A stretch of 64,000 nt of DNA. It comes from Castellaniella hirudinis. GTDB lineage: Bacteria; Pseudomonadota; Gammaproteobacteria; Burkholderiales; Burkholderiaceae_B. Positions 45,925 through 55,328 of the stretch are shown here, piece by piece. The notes under the pieces are model-generated. The model did no database searches. It was not told the DNA's origin and saw only the letters and a program-made list of their open reading frames with translations. The number at the start of each line of letters is the position of its first letter. Position 1 is the first letter of the stretch. The position numbers were made by a program, and so were the translations under genes. Location: positions 206,646-270,645 of the forward strand of contig NZ_JBHSDY010000006.1 of assembly GCF_042651965.1 (NCBI RefSeq), written 5' to 3'.

Positions 45925-46677
45925 CTATTGATTGACCCGGCCGGGCAGCGACAAGTCGCCCGAAGCGATCTTGAAGACGTCGGCGACGCACAGCAAGGGG
46001 CTGTGCACGCTGGCGTTGACGCGCAAGGCGGCCGTCACCCCATCAAAACCGCCGGCCGCGACGATACCGATATCGTCGAACGGCACGCGCACTTCGACAG
46101 TCTCGTTCTTGAACAGCGGCGTCCAGCCCGGGCTGTCGATCAGGATGGGCAGGCCCGGCCAGGTCCTGGGCACACGAGGCTTGGCGCCTTCGGGGATGTC
46201 CACGACCTTCAGCGCACCCGGTCCGCACGCCGCATCGGGCTGCAACACCACCCAATGCGAATGCCACAGGTCGCCGTCATTGTTCGGGTCCCCGTCGCCG
46301 TTCTCGTCGAACAGCGGCGTGTCATCGAAATCGGGGTGTGAGGTGACCGCGAAGGCCAGGATGCCGGCCTTCGGCTCGAAACCGATCACGGAGGGGTCCA
46401 GGCTGGTCGGCCAGACATACGAGAACACCGAACTGCCGGCGAGCTTGCCGGACTTGGAGGGACGCACGGCGCCGGCCTTGCCGGACACCGCCATCTGGAA
46501 GATGGCGAGATTGCCTTCGGTGGAAATCCGGGTCCGGACGATATCGAAGGACGCTTTGACCGTCTTGACGGCCCGGGTCGAAAGGCCGCCGTGATGGTCC
46601 GTGCCGTGGGCGGACGCGCCGCCCGCAAAACCCGTCAGCAAGGCAGCGAGGATGAGAGAAGGTTTGAGCAGTTTCAT
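45925..46677 (-). CDS. Exported hypothetical protein, 250 aa
   Basis: From ATG 46677 (AAAGGA upstream) a clear Sec signal peptide (MKLLKPSLILAALLTGFAGGASA) leads to a mature His-rich N-terminus (HGTDHHGG). The mature protein has an acidic, EF-hand-like DENGDGDPNNDGD stretch that could bind calcium, a WHSHWVVL segment, and beta-rich character. I do not recognise an established function. It is divergent from an AraC regulator whose start lies 113 bases away, so it may be that regulator's target. Confidence 0.72.
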   Translation of the reverse strand: MKLLKPSLILAALLTGFAGGASAHGTDHHGGLSTRAVKTVKASFDIVRTRISTEGNLAIFQMAVSGKAGAVRPSKSGKLAGSSVFSYVWPTSLDPSVIGFEPKAGILAFAVTSHPDFDDTPLFDENGDGDPNNDGDLWHSHWVVLQPDAACGPGALKVVDIPEGAKPRVPRTWPGLPILIDSPGWTPLFKNETVEVRVPFDDIGIVAAGGFDGVTAALRVNASVHSPLLCVADVFKIASGDLSLPGRVNQ

Positions 46678-46790
46678 GGCCTGTCCTTTCAGGAGAGTGA
46701 TCTGGCATGGACAGTATCGAGGCATAGGCAATATTATTGGTATCGAATCATCCATAAAACATACCAATTCGTCCAATCTGAGGCCTGCCT

Positions 46791-47660
46791 ATGGAAACCC
46801 AACCAGCCATCGACCGCCTCTCCGGCATGCTTGAACGGTTCCGGGTGCGGGCGCAGTTGCATCATTCCGGCGCGCTGTGCGGCATCCAGCGTTTCGATGC
46901 GCACGGCGGCCACGGCTTCCTGCACGTCCTGCGCCGCGGCCCGCTGGAAGTACGCCACCCGGGCGCGTGCGGCCTCCCCCGATCGATGCGCTTCGACGAA
47001 CCGACGCTGCTGCTGTATCCGCGCCCCCTCGCCCACCACTTCCACAACCCTCCGGTGGAAGGCGCCGACTTCACCTGCGCGCGGCTGGACTTCGACGGCG
47101 GCCCCTGCAACCCCCTGGCGCGGGCGCTGCCCGCTTTGATCGCGCTGCCGCTGGCGCAGGTGTCGGGCCTGGACCAGGCGCTGGAACTGCTGTTTGCCGA
47201 AACCGATCGCGTGCGCTGCGGCCAGCGCCTGCTTGCGGATCGGCTGTTCGAGGTGGTCGTGATCCAGCTGATGCGCTGGCTGCTGGATCATCCACAAGAG
47301 GCAGGCATACAGCCCGGCCTCATCACCGGGCTGTCGGACCCGCGCCTGGCCCGCGCCCTGGTCGCGCTGCACGAAGCGCCCGGCGAAGTCTGGCCGCTGG
47401 AGCGCATGGCCGGCTGCGCCGGCATGTCCCGCACGGCATTCGCCAACGCCTTCCGCGACATCGTGGGCCAGACGCCCGCCGACTACCTGGGCGACTGGCG
47501 CATGGCGCTGGCGCAAAGCCGACTGCGCGAAGGCCGGCCGATCAAGATCCTGGCGGACGAACTCGGCTATGCGAATCCTTCCGCGCTTTCACGGGCGTTT
47601 GCGGCCCGGGTGGGGATGTCGCCCAGGGAGTGGCTGGCGGGGGGCCGAACACTGCCATGA
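46791..47660 (+). CDS. AraC-family transcription regulator
   Basis: 289 residues. A cupin-type sensor (about 1-180; FRVRAQLHHSGALCGIQRFDAHGGHGFLHVLRRG) precedes a C-terminal double HTH: PLERMAGCAGMSRTAFANAFRDIVGQTPADYLGDWRMALAQSRL and ILADELGYANPSALSRAFAARVGMSPREW. The sensor resembles the AraC_binding_2/cupin_6 group of repressor-activators. It is divergent from the exported His-rich protein gene, which may be under its control. Confidence 0.9.
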   Translation: METQPAIDRLSGMLERFRVRAQLHHSGALCGIQRFDAHGGHGFLHVLRRGPLEVRHPGACGLPRSMRFDEPTLLLYPRPLAHHFHNPPVEGADFTCARLDFDGGPCNPLARALPALIALPLAQVSGLDQALELLFAETDRVRCGQRLLADRLFEVVVIQLMRWLLDHPQEAGIQPGLITGLSDPRLARALVALHEAPGEVWPLERMAGCAGMSRTAFANAFRDIVGQTPADYLGDWRMALAQSRLREGRPIKILADELGYANPSALSRAFAARVGMSPREWLAGGRTLP

Positions 47661-47749
47661 ACTAATGCCAGCGAGCTACGCTCACGTCCACCAGACGGGC
47701 CGTTGGCTTCCGCCAGGGCTTTGTGCAAGGCGGCGCTGCCTGAGAGCGC

Positions 47750-48913
47750 TCAGACGGCCGGCGCCCACTCCACGCGATCGCGCCCTGCAGCCTTGCCGCG
47801 ATAAAGCGCGGTATCCGCCTGCTGCATGACCTCGTCCAGCGCTTCGGCGCCGGTGAAATCCAGTGAAATTCCGATGGTGACCGTGCACCGCACCGGTTCG
47901 GGCGGATGATCGCCGGACACCCGGCTGGATGCCGCCGCCTCACGCATGCGTTCGGCCAGGCGCACGGCGCCGCCGTGGTCGGTATTCAATGCGATCACGA
48001 CAAATTCCTCGCCGCCCAATCTGCAGACGAGATCTCCCTGCCGGGCCGTGTGCTTGAGGGTTTGCGCCACACGGCACAAAACGGCATCGCCCACCTGGTG
48101 GCCGTGGACATCGTTGATCTGCTTGAAGTGGTCGATGTCCACCATCAGCAGATAGGCGGACCCCGCCATCCGGGAACGGAAATGCGCGGCCAGCCCTTCC
48201 ACCAGACCGCGCCGGTTCAACAGGCCGGTCAGCGGATCCTTGACGGCCAGCACCCGCAACTGGTCGACGAGGCGACTCAACACCAGCCAGACTGCGGCCG
48301 GCGGCAGCACCGTACCCAGGAACGACATGTAGAGATAGAACACCATCTGAAAACCGCTGTTCATATCCAAGGCCGGCAGCCCCTTGGTGAGGATCATCAC
48401 GAACTTCGCGGCGTTCAACACGCAGATGCCGCCGATCATGACGGAGAACAGGGCCATCTCGACACGCAGGTCCCTGGCAAACGTGCGCATGCCGTAGAGC
48501 AAGGCCACCGTCATGCCCAGGAACAGCACAGCGCAGGAACCAGCCAGCAAGGCGTGGCGGGCTTCGGTCCCGAGCGTCGCCTGCACCAGCAGTTGCGCCA
48601 CAGTATAGAGACCCGCCACCGTGAGCAATGGCGTCCACACCGGGACGGGCCGGTCAAAGAACCGGATTGCTCCCAGCACATATGCGACCGGTGCGCAGAG
48701 CGTCAGCGTATGATTGACGACACTCATCACGCCCCACCCCGGCGCACCGCCCAGCAGCTGCAGACAATAGGCCAGGCCCAGCAGAAGATGACCGGCAGCA
48801 AAGACATCGGTGCCCATCTTCCTGTCATTCAGCCGGGTGCTGATCAGCAGGAACATCACGCAAAAACACAGCAGATGCACGCACAGCATGCCCAGGATGA
48901 TGGTCGCATTCAT
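47750..48913 (-). CDS. Membrane GGDEF diguanylate cyclase
   Basis: 387 residues from ATG 48913. Six or so hydrophobic segments fill residues ~1-205, then a GGDEF domain follows: DPLTGLLNRRGLVEGL, LLMVDIDHFKQINDVHGHQVGDAVLC, CRLGGEEFVVIA (active-site GGEEF) and ADTALYRGKAAGRDRVEW. It should make c-di-GMP at the inner membrane, a signal that commonly controls flagellar motility and biofilm. An RxxD inhibitory site is not obvious. It lies 2 bases after the AraC gene and is probably co-transcribed. Confidence 0.92.
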   Translation of the reverse strand: MNATIILGMLCVHLLCFCVMFLLISTRLNDRKMGTDVFAAGHLLLGLAYCLQLLGGAPGWGVMSVVNHTLTLCAPVAYVLGAIRFFDRPVPVWTPLLTVAGLYTVAQLLVQATLGTEARHALLAGSCAVLFLGMTVALLYGMRTFARDLRVEMALFSVMIGGICVLNAAKFVMILTKGLPALDMNSGFQMVFYLYMSFLGTVLPPAAVWLVLSRLVDQLRVLAVKDPLTGLLNRRGLVEGLAAHFRSRMAGSAYLLMVDIDHFKQINDVHGHQVGDAVLCRVAQTLKHTARQGDLVCRLGGEEFVVIALNTDHGGAVRLAERMREAAASSRVSGDHPPEPVRCTVTIGISLDFTGAEALDEVMQQADTALYRGKAAGRDRVEWAPAV

Positions 48914-48915
48914 GA

Positions 48916-49716
48916 TCAGTGAAATCTTTCTGCTCTTGCAAGCTGTTCCATTTTGTACTGCCCCGGCGTAACGCCAAATACCCGACGAAACAAGGCAATG
49001 AAAGCGCTCACATTCCCGTAGCCTAAATCCAGCGCAATGGCAGTGACCGGCTTGCCGGCCGCCAGCAATTCCAGCGCCCGCAGTAAACGCACGCGTTGAC
49101 GCCATTCGGTGAAGCTGAACCCCGTTTCCGCCGCGAAACGGCGGCTCAGCGTGCGGGACGCAATCCCGGCCCAGTCCGCCCACTCGTCAAGACGTCGGTC
49201 ATCATCAGGCTGATCCGACAGCGCCCGCGCAATCTGCAGCAATCGCGCGTCCTGCGGCATGGGCAACCCCAGAGCCTCCTGGGGCGAGGCGCTGATCTCG
49301 TCGAGAATCACGTCCACCAGCCGCGCCTGGGCCGCATCGAGCACATCGCCCGGCCATGACGCAGCGCGCGCCACGGCTTCGCGCAGCAAGCCTGAAACAG
49401 CCAGAACACCAGGCTCGGCAGGCAACGCAATGCAGGCAGGCGCGGCGACATACACGCTCCAGCCCGAAAAAGGCCCATGCGAGCGCAGCCCGTGCGGCAC
49501 TTCGGGCGGTATCCAGACCGCATGGGTGGCTGGCACCACCCAGCGGCGGCTGCCGGCATTGACTGACAGCAATCCTTGCGCCGCGCCGAACAATTGTCCA
49601 CGCGCGTGGCTGTGGCGGCGAGTCACCCGAACCGCGCCGGCCTGCGCCGTGACGACGAGCAACGGCGGCCCCTCCACAGAAGAGGCTAATTCTGGCGGGA
49701 CTAATGGCGTGATCAT
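48916..49716 (-). CDS. AraC-family regulator upstream of diguanylate cyclase
   Basis: 266 residues. An N-terminal cupin-like part (HSHARGQLFGAAQGLLSV, WVVPATHAVWIPPEVPHGLRSHG) is followed by a C-terminal HTH_18 (LDEWADWAGIASRTLSRRFAAETGFSFTEWRQRVRLLRALELLAAG; ALDLGYGNVSAFIALFRRVFGVTPGQY). Tight linkage to the GGDEF gene suggests an operon tying a sensed compound to c-di-GMP output. It is divergent from the NTF2-like gene at 49814. Confidence 0.88.
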   Translation of the reverse strand: MITPLVPPELASSVEGPPLLVVTAQAGAVRVTRRHSHARGQLFGAAQGLLSVNAGSRRWVVPATHAVWIPPEVPHGLRSHGPFSGWSVYVAAPACIALPAEPGVLAVSGLLREAVARAASWPGDVLDAAQARLVDVILDEISASPQEALGLPMPQDARLLQIARALSDQPDDDRRLDEWADWAGIASRTLSRRFAAETGFSFTEWRQRVRLLRALELLAAGKPVTAIALDLGYGNVSAFIALFRRVFGVTPGQYKMEQLARAERFH

Positions 49717-49813
49717 CAGTGGCGTGAAAAAGCTGTCGAATGTCTTTTATACCGTACTCCCGCCAACCTGCGCAGCCTAAAGTGCAGTCTGGACAGCATC
49801 ATCAGGGAAAGAC

Positions 49814-50206
49814 ATGAAAGCCATCACCATTCACACCGCGCTGGATGCGTTGCTCAACCAGAAGCACCTTCCACTGGAAAAGGTGCTGAACCGCCATTTC
49901 AGCCCCGACTACCGGCAACGCACCAACGGTCAGTGGGACGACCGCGAGGGATTCATGCGCCATGCGCGCAAGCTGCGCGAGGTCGTCGTTTCGGCCCGAA
50001 TCGAGGTACTGGAGGAATTGCGCGACGGCGATCATTACGCCGATCGCCACCGTGTCCGCATCACGAAGCGCGATGGCTCGCAAGTGATCCAGGAGGTCTA
50101 TTTGTTCGCGCAGATCGATCAGGATGGTCGTTTCGCGCGGATCGAAGAAACCACGCTGATGCTGGAAGGTGCGGAGACTGACCGCGATATCGGCAGCGCG
50201 AAATGA
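49814..50206 (+). CDS. SnoaL/NTF2-like protein
   Basis: 130 residues with the NTF2 cone-barrel pattern: LEKVLNRHFSPDYRQRTNGQWDDREGFMRHARKL, ELRDGDHYADRHRVRITKRDGS and IDQDGRFARIEETTLML. The function is unknown; the fold serves isomerases, cyclases or ligand binding. It is divergent from the AraC gene 97 bases away and could be its target. Confidence 0.78.
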   Translation: MKAITIHTALDALLNQKHLPLEKVLNRHFSPDYRQRTNGQWDDREGFMRHARKLREVVVSARIEVLEELRDGDHYADRHRVRITKRDGSQVIQEVYLFAQIDQDGRFARIEETTLMLEGAETDRDIGSAK

Positions 50207-50376
50207 CATGCAAGAGAGGATGCCTATCCGCAGCCCGAGGAGACAGCACACACGACAGCTCAATCGTTCCTCAAAACCCTGGAAACCCATCGAAACAACA
50301 ATGTCTTGAGACGCCCGTCCGACGCCGTCACCGAACGGTATAGTCGAACCGGATGTACGGACAAGCAGTATCGCGC

Positions 50377-51852
50377 ATGAACGCAACAGGCAGCGCCGCC
50401 CTCTCGGCGGTCAACCGGTTCGGACTGGGCGCCAGGCCCGGCGAACTCAACGACATTGGCCAACCGCAAGACTGGCTGCTGTCGCAGATCGCGCGCGGCC
50501 CGGATGGTGACAAACTGTTCGAGGACCTGCCGACCAGCCTCGATTACCTGCGCGGGCAAGCGCTGTTCCAACAGACGCGCCGCAAGCTGACAGATGAAGC
50601 CCGGTCCCGGCGGGATACCCTCAAGAAAGACGCAGAGTCAAACGCCGCGGCCCTGCAGCAGGCCTTGAAACCCTACCGCGAAGAAGAGCGCAACAAGCTG
50701 CTGGCCGAAGCCGCCGCACGCTGCCAGGTCGCGACGACCACCGACACGCCCTTTGTGGAACGGCTGGTGCGTTTCTGGTCCAACCACTTTGCCGTCTCCG
50801 TCGACAAAGTGTCCGTGCGTCCGCTGGCCGCGCCCATGGAGCGCGAAGCGATCCGCCCGCATGTCACGGGCCGTTTCGCCGATATGCTGCTCGCGGTCGA
50901 GACCCATCCGGCGATGCTGCTGTACCTGGACAATGTGCGCTCGACCGGACCGAATTCCCCGCTGGGCCGACGCATCGCGCAGCGGCTCGCGCGCAAAGGC
51001 GCGCAGGACAAAGGCAAGGCCGGAGGGCTCAACGAAAACCTGGGCCGCGAGACGATGGAGCTGCATACGGTGGGAGTCAACGCCGGCTATACGCAAGCCG
51101 ACGTCACCGAACTCGCGCGCGCACTGACCGGTTGGAGCATCCCGTTCCCCCGCGATTTCGCCAACGGCGGGCAGCCGGACTCGGCATTCGCGTTTCGCGC
51201 CAAGACGCACGAGCCCGGCGACCGCCGAGTGATGGGTCGGACCTTCCAGGCAGACGGATTCGGACAGGGGCGCGCCATCCTGGCGTTTCTCGCGCGCCAG
51301 CCCGCCACCGCCAGGCACCTGTCGCTGCAGCTTGCCCGGCACTTCGTGTCCGACAACCCGCCGGCGTCGCTCGTGAAGAGAATGGCGCAAAGCTATCTCG
51401 AACACGACACCAGTCTCGCCGCCGTCTATCGAACCCTCATCGAAAGCCCCGAAGCCTGGGAGGCCGATGCGCGCAAGTTCCGCACGCCTCAAGACTTCGT
51501 CACGGCGTCGCTGCGCGCGGCCCAGATCGATCTCGGCGGCAAGCCGCAGATCGTGCTGGGCTTGTTGAGGAAACTCGGCGAACCCCTATTCGAACCCCGT
51601 TCCCCGGCCGGCTTCTCCGACAACTCGGCCAACTGGATGGACCCCGACGCGCTATGGAAACGCGTGCAGGCGGCCGAGGCCTTGTCCACTCGCGTCGCCG
51701 CGCGCGGCGGTGAAGAACCCCTGGCGTGGGCGCAGAGCGTTCTCGGCCCCCTGCTCGACGAAGACACCGCCCAGGCGATCCAGCGCGCCGAATCGAAACG
51801 GCAAGCGCACGCGACCTTGTTCGCATCCCCGACTTTTCAGTGGAGGGCGTGA
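50377..51852 (+). CDS. DUF1800 family protein
   Basis: About 491 residues. The opening ALSAVNRFGLGARPGELND, then RFWSNHFAVS, ETMELHTVGVNAGYTQADVTELARALTGW, LARHFVSDNPPASLV and NWMDPDALWKRVQAAEAL, are the conserved blocks of DUF1800. The family is exported or periplasmic in many genomes and always paired with DUF1501, as here. ATG 50377 fits the family opening; ATG 50353 is also possible. Its biochemical role is not established. Confidence 0.88.
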   Translation: MNATGSAALSAVNRFGLGARPGELNDIGQPQDWLLSQIARGPDGDKLFEDLPTSLDYLRGQALFQQTRRKLTDEARSRRDTLKKDAESNAAALQQALKPYREEERNKLLAEAAARCQVATTTDTPFVERLVRFWSNHFAVSVDKVSVRPLAAPMEREAIRPHVTGRFADMLLAVETHPAMLLYLDNVRSTGPNSPLGRRIAQRLARKGAQDKGKAGGLNENLGRETMELHTVGVNAGYTQADVTELARALTGWSIPFPRDFANGGQPDSAFAFRAKTHEPGDRRVMGRTFQADGFGQGRAILAFLARQPATARHLSLQLARHFVSDNPPASLVKRMAQSYLEHDTSLAAVYRTLIESPEAWEADARKFRTPQDFVTASLRAAQIDLGGKPQIVLGLLRKLGEPLFEPRSPAGFSDNSANWMDPDALWKRVQAAEALSTRVAARGGEEPLAWAQSVLGPLLDEDTAQAIQRAESKRQAHATLFASPTFQWRA

Positions 51853-51854
51853 CC

Positions 51855-53057
51855 ATGCTGATGCGACGCCAATTTCTGGCCGGCTCGGCGCTCGGCGCGG
51901 CTTCCCTGCTGCTCTGGCCACGGCTCACCTTCGCGGCCACAGGTTCCAGCACACGATTCCTGTTCGTGCTGCTGCGCGGCGGCCTGGACGGCCTGGAAGC
52001 CGTCCCCCCTTACGGCGACCCCGGCTACCAGACCATCCGCGGCGCGCTGGCGCTGTCGCCCTCCGCCGACAAGCCCGCGCACCGGCTCGACGATGTGTTC
52101 GCGCTGCACCCCTCCTTCAATTTTGCCGCGGACCTGTACCAGCACGGCCAGTTCATGCCCGTGGTGGCGGCAGCCCCGCCATATTGGGGGCGCTCGCACT
52201 TCCAGGCGCAGAACTGCGTCGAAAACGGCACCGCCAGGCCTGACGGCACGCAGACCGGCTGGTTGAACCGCTGCATCGCCGGCATCCCGGGGGTGGACGG
52301 CCTTGCCTGCGCGGCGGTCATGCCGCTGGCCATGCGCGGCGCGGCCAAGGTGGAAACCTGGTCGCCGCCGCTGTCCACCAGCGTCAACCCGATCCTGCTG
52401 CAGCGCCTGCAGCCGCTTTACGCCGCGGACACACGGCTCGCTCCGCTGTTCGAGCGCGCCATCGCGCAGCAGGACGGATCATCAGAGCCTGCGCCGGGCA
52501 TGTCAGCCCGGCCGGGCGACAAATCCCGCAGGAAGGATGGGCTTCCCGTGCTGATGGGCGCGGCCGGCAATTTCATGGGCAAAACCAACGGGCCGCGCAT
52601 CGCATTCGTCGAAGACGACGGCTGGGACACTCACGCCAACGAGGCCGCGATCCTCACGCGCAAACTCGCCGAACTGGACGCAGGCCTGCAAGCTTTTCAC
52701 CAGTCCATCGGCCCGATGTGGGACCGCACGATCCTCATCATCGCCACCGAATTCGGCCGCACTGCGCACGTCAACGGCACTGGCGGCACCGACCACGGCA
52801 CCGGCGGATCGATGTTCCTGGCCGGCGGTGCGCTGGATGGCGGACGCGTCGCGGGGAACTGGCCGGGTATCGGGCCCAGCGAGCTCTACCAGAACCGTGA
52901 CGTGCACGCGACCACTGATTTCCGTTCGGTATTCAAGGGCGTGCTGGCCGCACACCTGGGCGTGCCGGAGTCACGGCTCGAATCGACGGTGTTTCCGGAC
53001 AGCGCCGCCGCCAGGCCCATGGGCGGGCTGGTACGATCGACTCACACAAGCCTGTGA
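51855..53057 (+). CDS. DUF1501 family protein with Tat-like signal
   Basis: 400 residues from ATG 51855, two bases after the DUF1800 stop. The N-terminus MLMRRQFLAGSALGAASLLLWPRLTFA is a twin-arginine-type signal. The body has FLFVLLRGGLDGLEAVPPYGDP, GRSHFQAQNCVENG, DDGWDTHANEA, TEFGRTAHVNGTGGTDHGTGGSMF and PSELYQNRDVHATTDFRSVFKGVL. This is an alkaline-phosphatase-like (sulfatase-type) metal-site family. It is presumed to be folded before export and to work with DUF1800. Confidence 0.9.
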   Translation: MLMRRQFLAGSALGAASLLLWPRLTFAATGSSTRFLFVLLRGGLDGLEAVPPYGDPGYQTIRGALALSPSADKPAHRLDDVFALHPSFNFAADLYQHGQFMPVVAAAPPYWGRSHFQAQNCVENGTARPDGTQTGWLNRCIAGIPGVDGLACAAVMPLAMRGAAKVETWSPPLSTSVNPILLQRLQPLYAADTRLAPLFERAIAQQDGSSEPAPGMSARPGDKSRRKDGLPVLMGAAGNFMGKTNGPRIAFVEDDGWDTHANEAAILTRKLAELDAGLQAFHQSIGPMWDRTILIIATEFGRTAHVNGTGGTDHGTGGSMFLAGGALDGGRVAGNWPGIGPSELYQNRDVHATTDFRSVFKGVLAAHLGVPESRLESTVFPDSAAARPMGGLVRSTHTSL

Positions 53058-53139
53058 CGCGCCGGATCGCCGTCCTGAAACAGGAAATGGGCCGGCGGCT
53101 TCCACGTGTGCCATTTTCCTTGCTCCAGCATGGTTACGG

Positions 53140-53829
53140 TCACACGGCGGACGCGAGCAAAGGCAACATGGCGCCGGCCACGCCTGCGGCGGAAGCGGGA
53201 TTCTGGCCCGTCACCAGCCTGTCGCTCACCACCACGTGCGCCTGGAAATCCGGCGCGGGGACGTGCCGGGCGCCACGTTCCCGCAAGACGTCGGCCAATA
53301 GGAACGGCACGACGTCGTGCAGTCCGACCGCGCGTTCCTCCTCATTGGTAAAAGCAGCGACATCCTTGCCATCGACCAGATAGCGGCCATCGGACAACTT
53401 GAGGTTCACCAGTCCCGCCGGGCCGTGGCAGACCGCTGCAACCACGCCGCCGCGTTCGTAGATGCGCGCCGCAATGGCAGCCAGTTCGGCGCTGTCGGGG
53501 AAGTCCCACATGGTCGCGTGGCCCCCGGCATAGAAGATCGCGACGTAGGCATCGGGATCGACCTGCAAGGGCATCAGGGTGTTCTCGGTGGCGGCGCGCA
53601 GCGCCGGGGTATTCCAGAACGCGGCGTTGACCGGATCGTTCAGATCGAGGCCGTCCACCTGCGTCTTGCCGCCCCGGGGGCTGATGAAATCGACGGCATA
53701 GCCGGCTTCGCTCAGCACCTTGTGCGGGTGCGAGACCTCCGATAGGTAGAAACCGCTGGGGGCCGCATCGGCGGCGTCGGCCGGTCCCTTGCGGTCGTGG
53801 CTGGTCAGGACGAAAAGAATGCGTGACAT
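53140..53829 (-). CDS. DJ-1/PfpI family glutamine amidotransferase-like protein
   Basis: 229 residues from ATG 53829 (MSRILFVLTSHDRKG). It has the Hsp31/YDR533C-type features EVSHPHKVLSEAGYAVDFISPRGG, AIFYAGGHATMWDFPDS, and the nucleophile elbow AAVCHGPAGLVNLKL with the Cys. The family acts as glyoxalase III or chaperone-like stress protein. It is divergent from a LysR gene, with 102 bases between the starts, a typical LysR-target arrangement. Confidence 0.88.
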   Translation of the reverse strand: MSRILFVLTSHDRKGPADAADAAPSGFYLSEVSHPHKVLSEAGYAVDFISPRGGKTQVDGLDLNDPVNAAFWNTPALRAATENTLMPLQVDPDAYVAIFYAGGHATMWDFPDSAELAAIAARIYERGGVVAAVCHGPAGLVNLKLSDGRYLVDGKDVAAFTNEEERAVGLHDVVPFLLADVLRERGARHVPAPDFQAHVVVSDRLVTGQNPASAAGVAGAMLPLLASAV

Positions 53830-53931
53830 GGCCTGGAACTCCTTGAGTGATGATCGAGTCGTCATTCTGGCGATTTCTGGTTATCCTTTAAATGACCACA
53901 ATCCACAAACACTTTCTCCAAATCAGACCAA

Positions 53932-54843
53932 ATGAATTTACGCAATCTCGACGACCTGACGGTGTTCGTGCATGTGGCGGACCGCCAGAGCTTCTCCGCG
54001 GCCGCGCGCGACCTGCACGTAGCGCCCAAGACCGTGAGCAAACAGATCGCCCGGCTGGAACAGGCCTTGGGCGCGACACTGTTCGAGCGCAACACCCGCA
54101 ACCTGCGCATCACGGACGAAGGCCGCGCCATCGCGGAGCGGGTTCGGGTCGCGCTGGGCGTGCTGGATGAAGTGCAGGAACTGGCGACCGGCGGCAGTCA
54201 GGATCTGCGCGGCACCATCCGTCTCACCGCGCCCACGCCGTTCGGACGCAAATACGTCACGCCTGCAATCCACGATTTCTGTCTCCTCCACCCCGGAGTC
54301 GGCTTCGTCTTGCGCCTGTCGGACCAGGTGGTGGACCTCTATAGCGGCGATCTGGACATGGCTATCCGCATCGGCGAACTGGCGGACTCGCGGCTGGTGG
54401 CGCAACGCATCGCCGACAACCGGCGCATCCTGGTTGCGTCACCGGCTTACCTGAAAGCGAATGGCCACCCTGAAAAGCCAGAGGCACTGACGCAGCACAA
54501 CTGCCTGGTGTTCGCCTATCCGGGGTTTCTGCAAAACACCTGGCCGCTGCGCAAGGGCCGACAAGAAAAAGCCATCGCAGTCAGCGGCACGCTATGCAGC
54601 GACAGCGGCGACGTACTGCACGCCTGGTGCCAGGCAGGATTGGGCATCTCGCTGCGCGAGACCTGGGACGCTCACGAAGATCTGCGCGACGGTCGGCTGG
54701 TGCGCGTCCTGCCGGAATGGGAGGCCGCACCTTCGAAGATCAGCATCGTGCGCGCACGACGTGAACCCGTCCCACGCCGCCTGGCGGCGTTCAGCGATTT
54801 TCTGTTCGAGCGTTGGCGGCAAGCGCCGTGGGATGCCGCTTGA
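53932..54843 (+). CDS. LysR-family regulator
   Basis: 303 residues. The N-terminal winged HTH is LDDLTVFVHVADRQSFSAAARDLHVAPKTVSKQIARLEQALGATLFERNTRNLRIT, with a substrate-binding domain from about 90 (GTIRLTAPTPFGRKYVTPAI ... GLGISLRETWD). It probably controls the divergent DJ-1/PfpI gene. The inducer is unknown. Confidence 0.92.
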   Translation: MNLRNLDDLTVFVHVADRQSFSAAARDLHVAPKTVSKQIARLEQALGATLFERNTRNLRITDEGRAIAERVRVALGVLDEVQELATGGSQDLRGTIRLTAPTPFGRKYVTPAIHDFCLLHPGVGFVLRLSDQVVDLYSGDLDMAIRIGELADSRLVAQRIADNRRILVASPAYLKANGHPEKPEALTQHNCLVFAYPGFLQNTWPLRKGRQEKAIAVSGTLCSDSGDVLHAWCQAGLGISLRETWDAHEDLRDGRLVRVLPEWEAAPSKISIVRARREPVPRRLAAFSDFLFERWRQAPWDAA

Positions 54844-54867
54844 GCAGTGCGAGAGTTCGGCTCTGTC

Positions 54868-55260
54868 CTACCAACGCGCCAACTGAGTGATCTGAATGAT
54901 GTTGCCGCAGGTATCATGCAACTGGGCGATCGTCGAACCGGGCACCTCGGTCGGCGCCATGATGAAGTCGCCGCCACGCGCTTTGATGCGCTCATGGTCG
55001 CCCTTCACGTCCTCAGTGTAGAAATTGATCGCGGGCTGGCCTTGCTGGAAGATGGCCTGCTGGTAAGCATGGCCCGCCGGATTGTCATTGAGTGCAAGCT
55101 GCAGCTCAGTCCCGTCCGGCTCGTCGGGTGAAACCACCGTGAGCCAACGGAACGATCCGTTGCTGAAGTCGGCCTTCTTGGTGAAGTCCAGAATCTGCGT
55201 GTAGAAGTGCAAAGCCTTCTCCTGGTCATCGACATACACGGTGGTCAATTTGATCTTCAT
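54868..55260 (-). CDS. VOC family (glyoxalase/bleomycin-resistance-like) protein
   Basis: 130 residues from ATG 55260: MKIKLTTVYVDDQEKALHFYTQILDF, then WLTVVSPDEPDGTELQLALND, INFYTEDVKGDHERIKARGGDFIMAPTEVPGSTIAQLHDTCGNIIQITQL. A single paired beta-alpha-beta-beta-beta unit with a C-terminal D.CGN. block. The substrate is unknown. It belongs to a leftward cluster with an SRPBCC protein and an ArsR regulator, a common trio. Confidence 0.87.
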   Translation of the reverse strand: MKIKLTTVYVDDQEKALHFYTQILDFTKKADFSNGSFRWLTVVSPDEPDGTELQLALNDNPAGHAYQQAIFQQGQPAINFYTEDVKGDHERIKARGGDFIMAPTEVPGSTIAQLHDTCGNIIQITQLARW

Positions 55261-55328
55261 GAGTGCTTCCTTCGCTGTTTGCGTTGATGAAGTTGCGCCC
55301 AAAAGGCAACGGACGCATCGTTTGGAAT

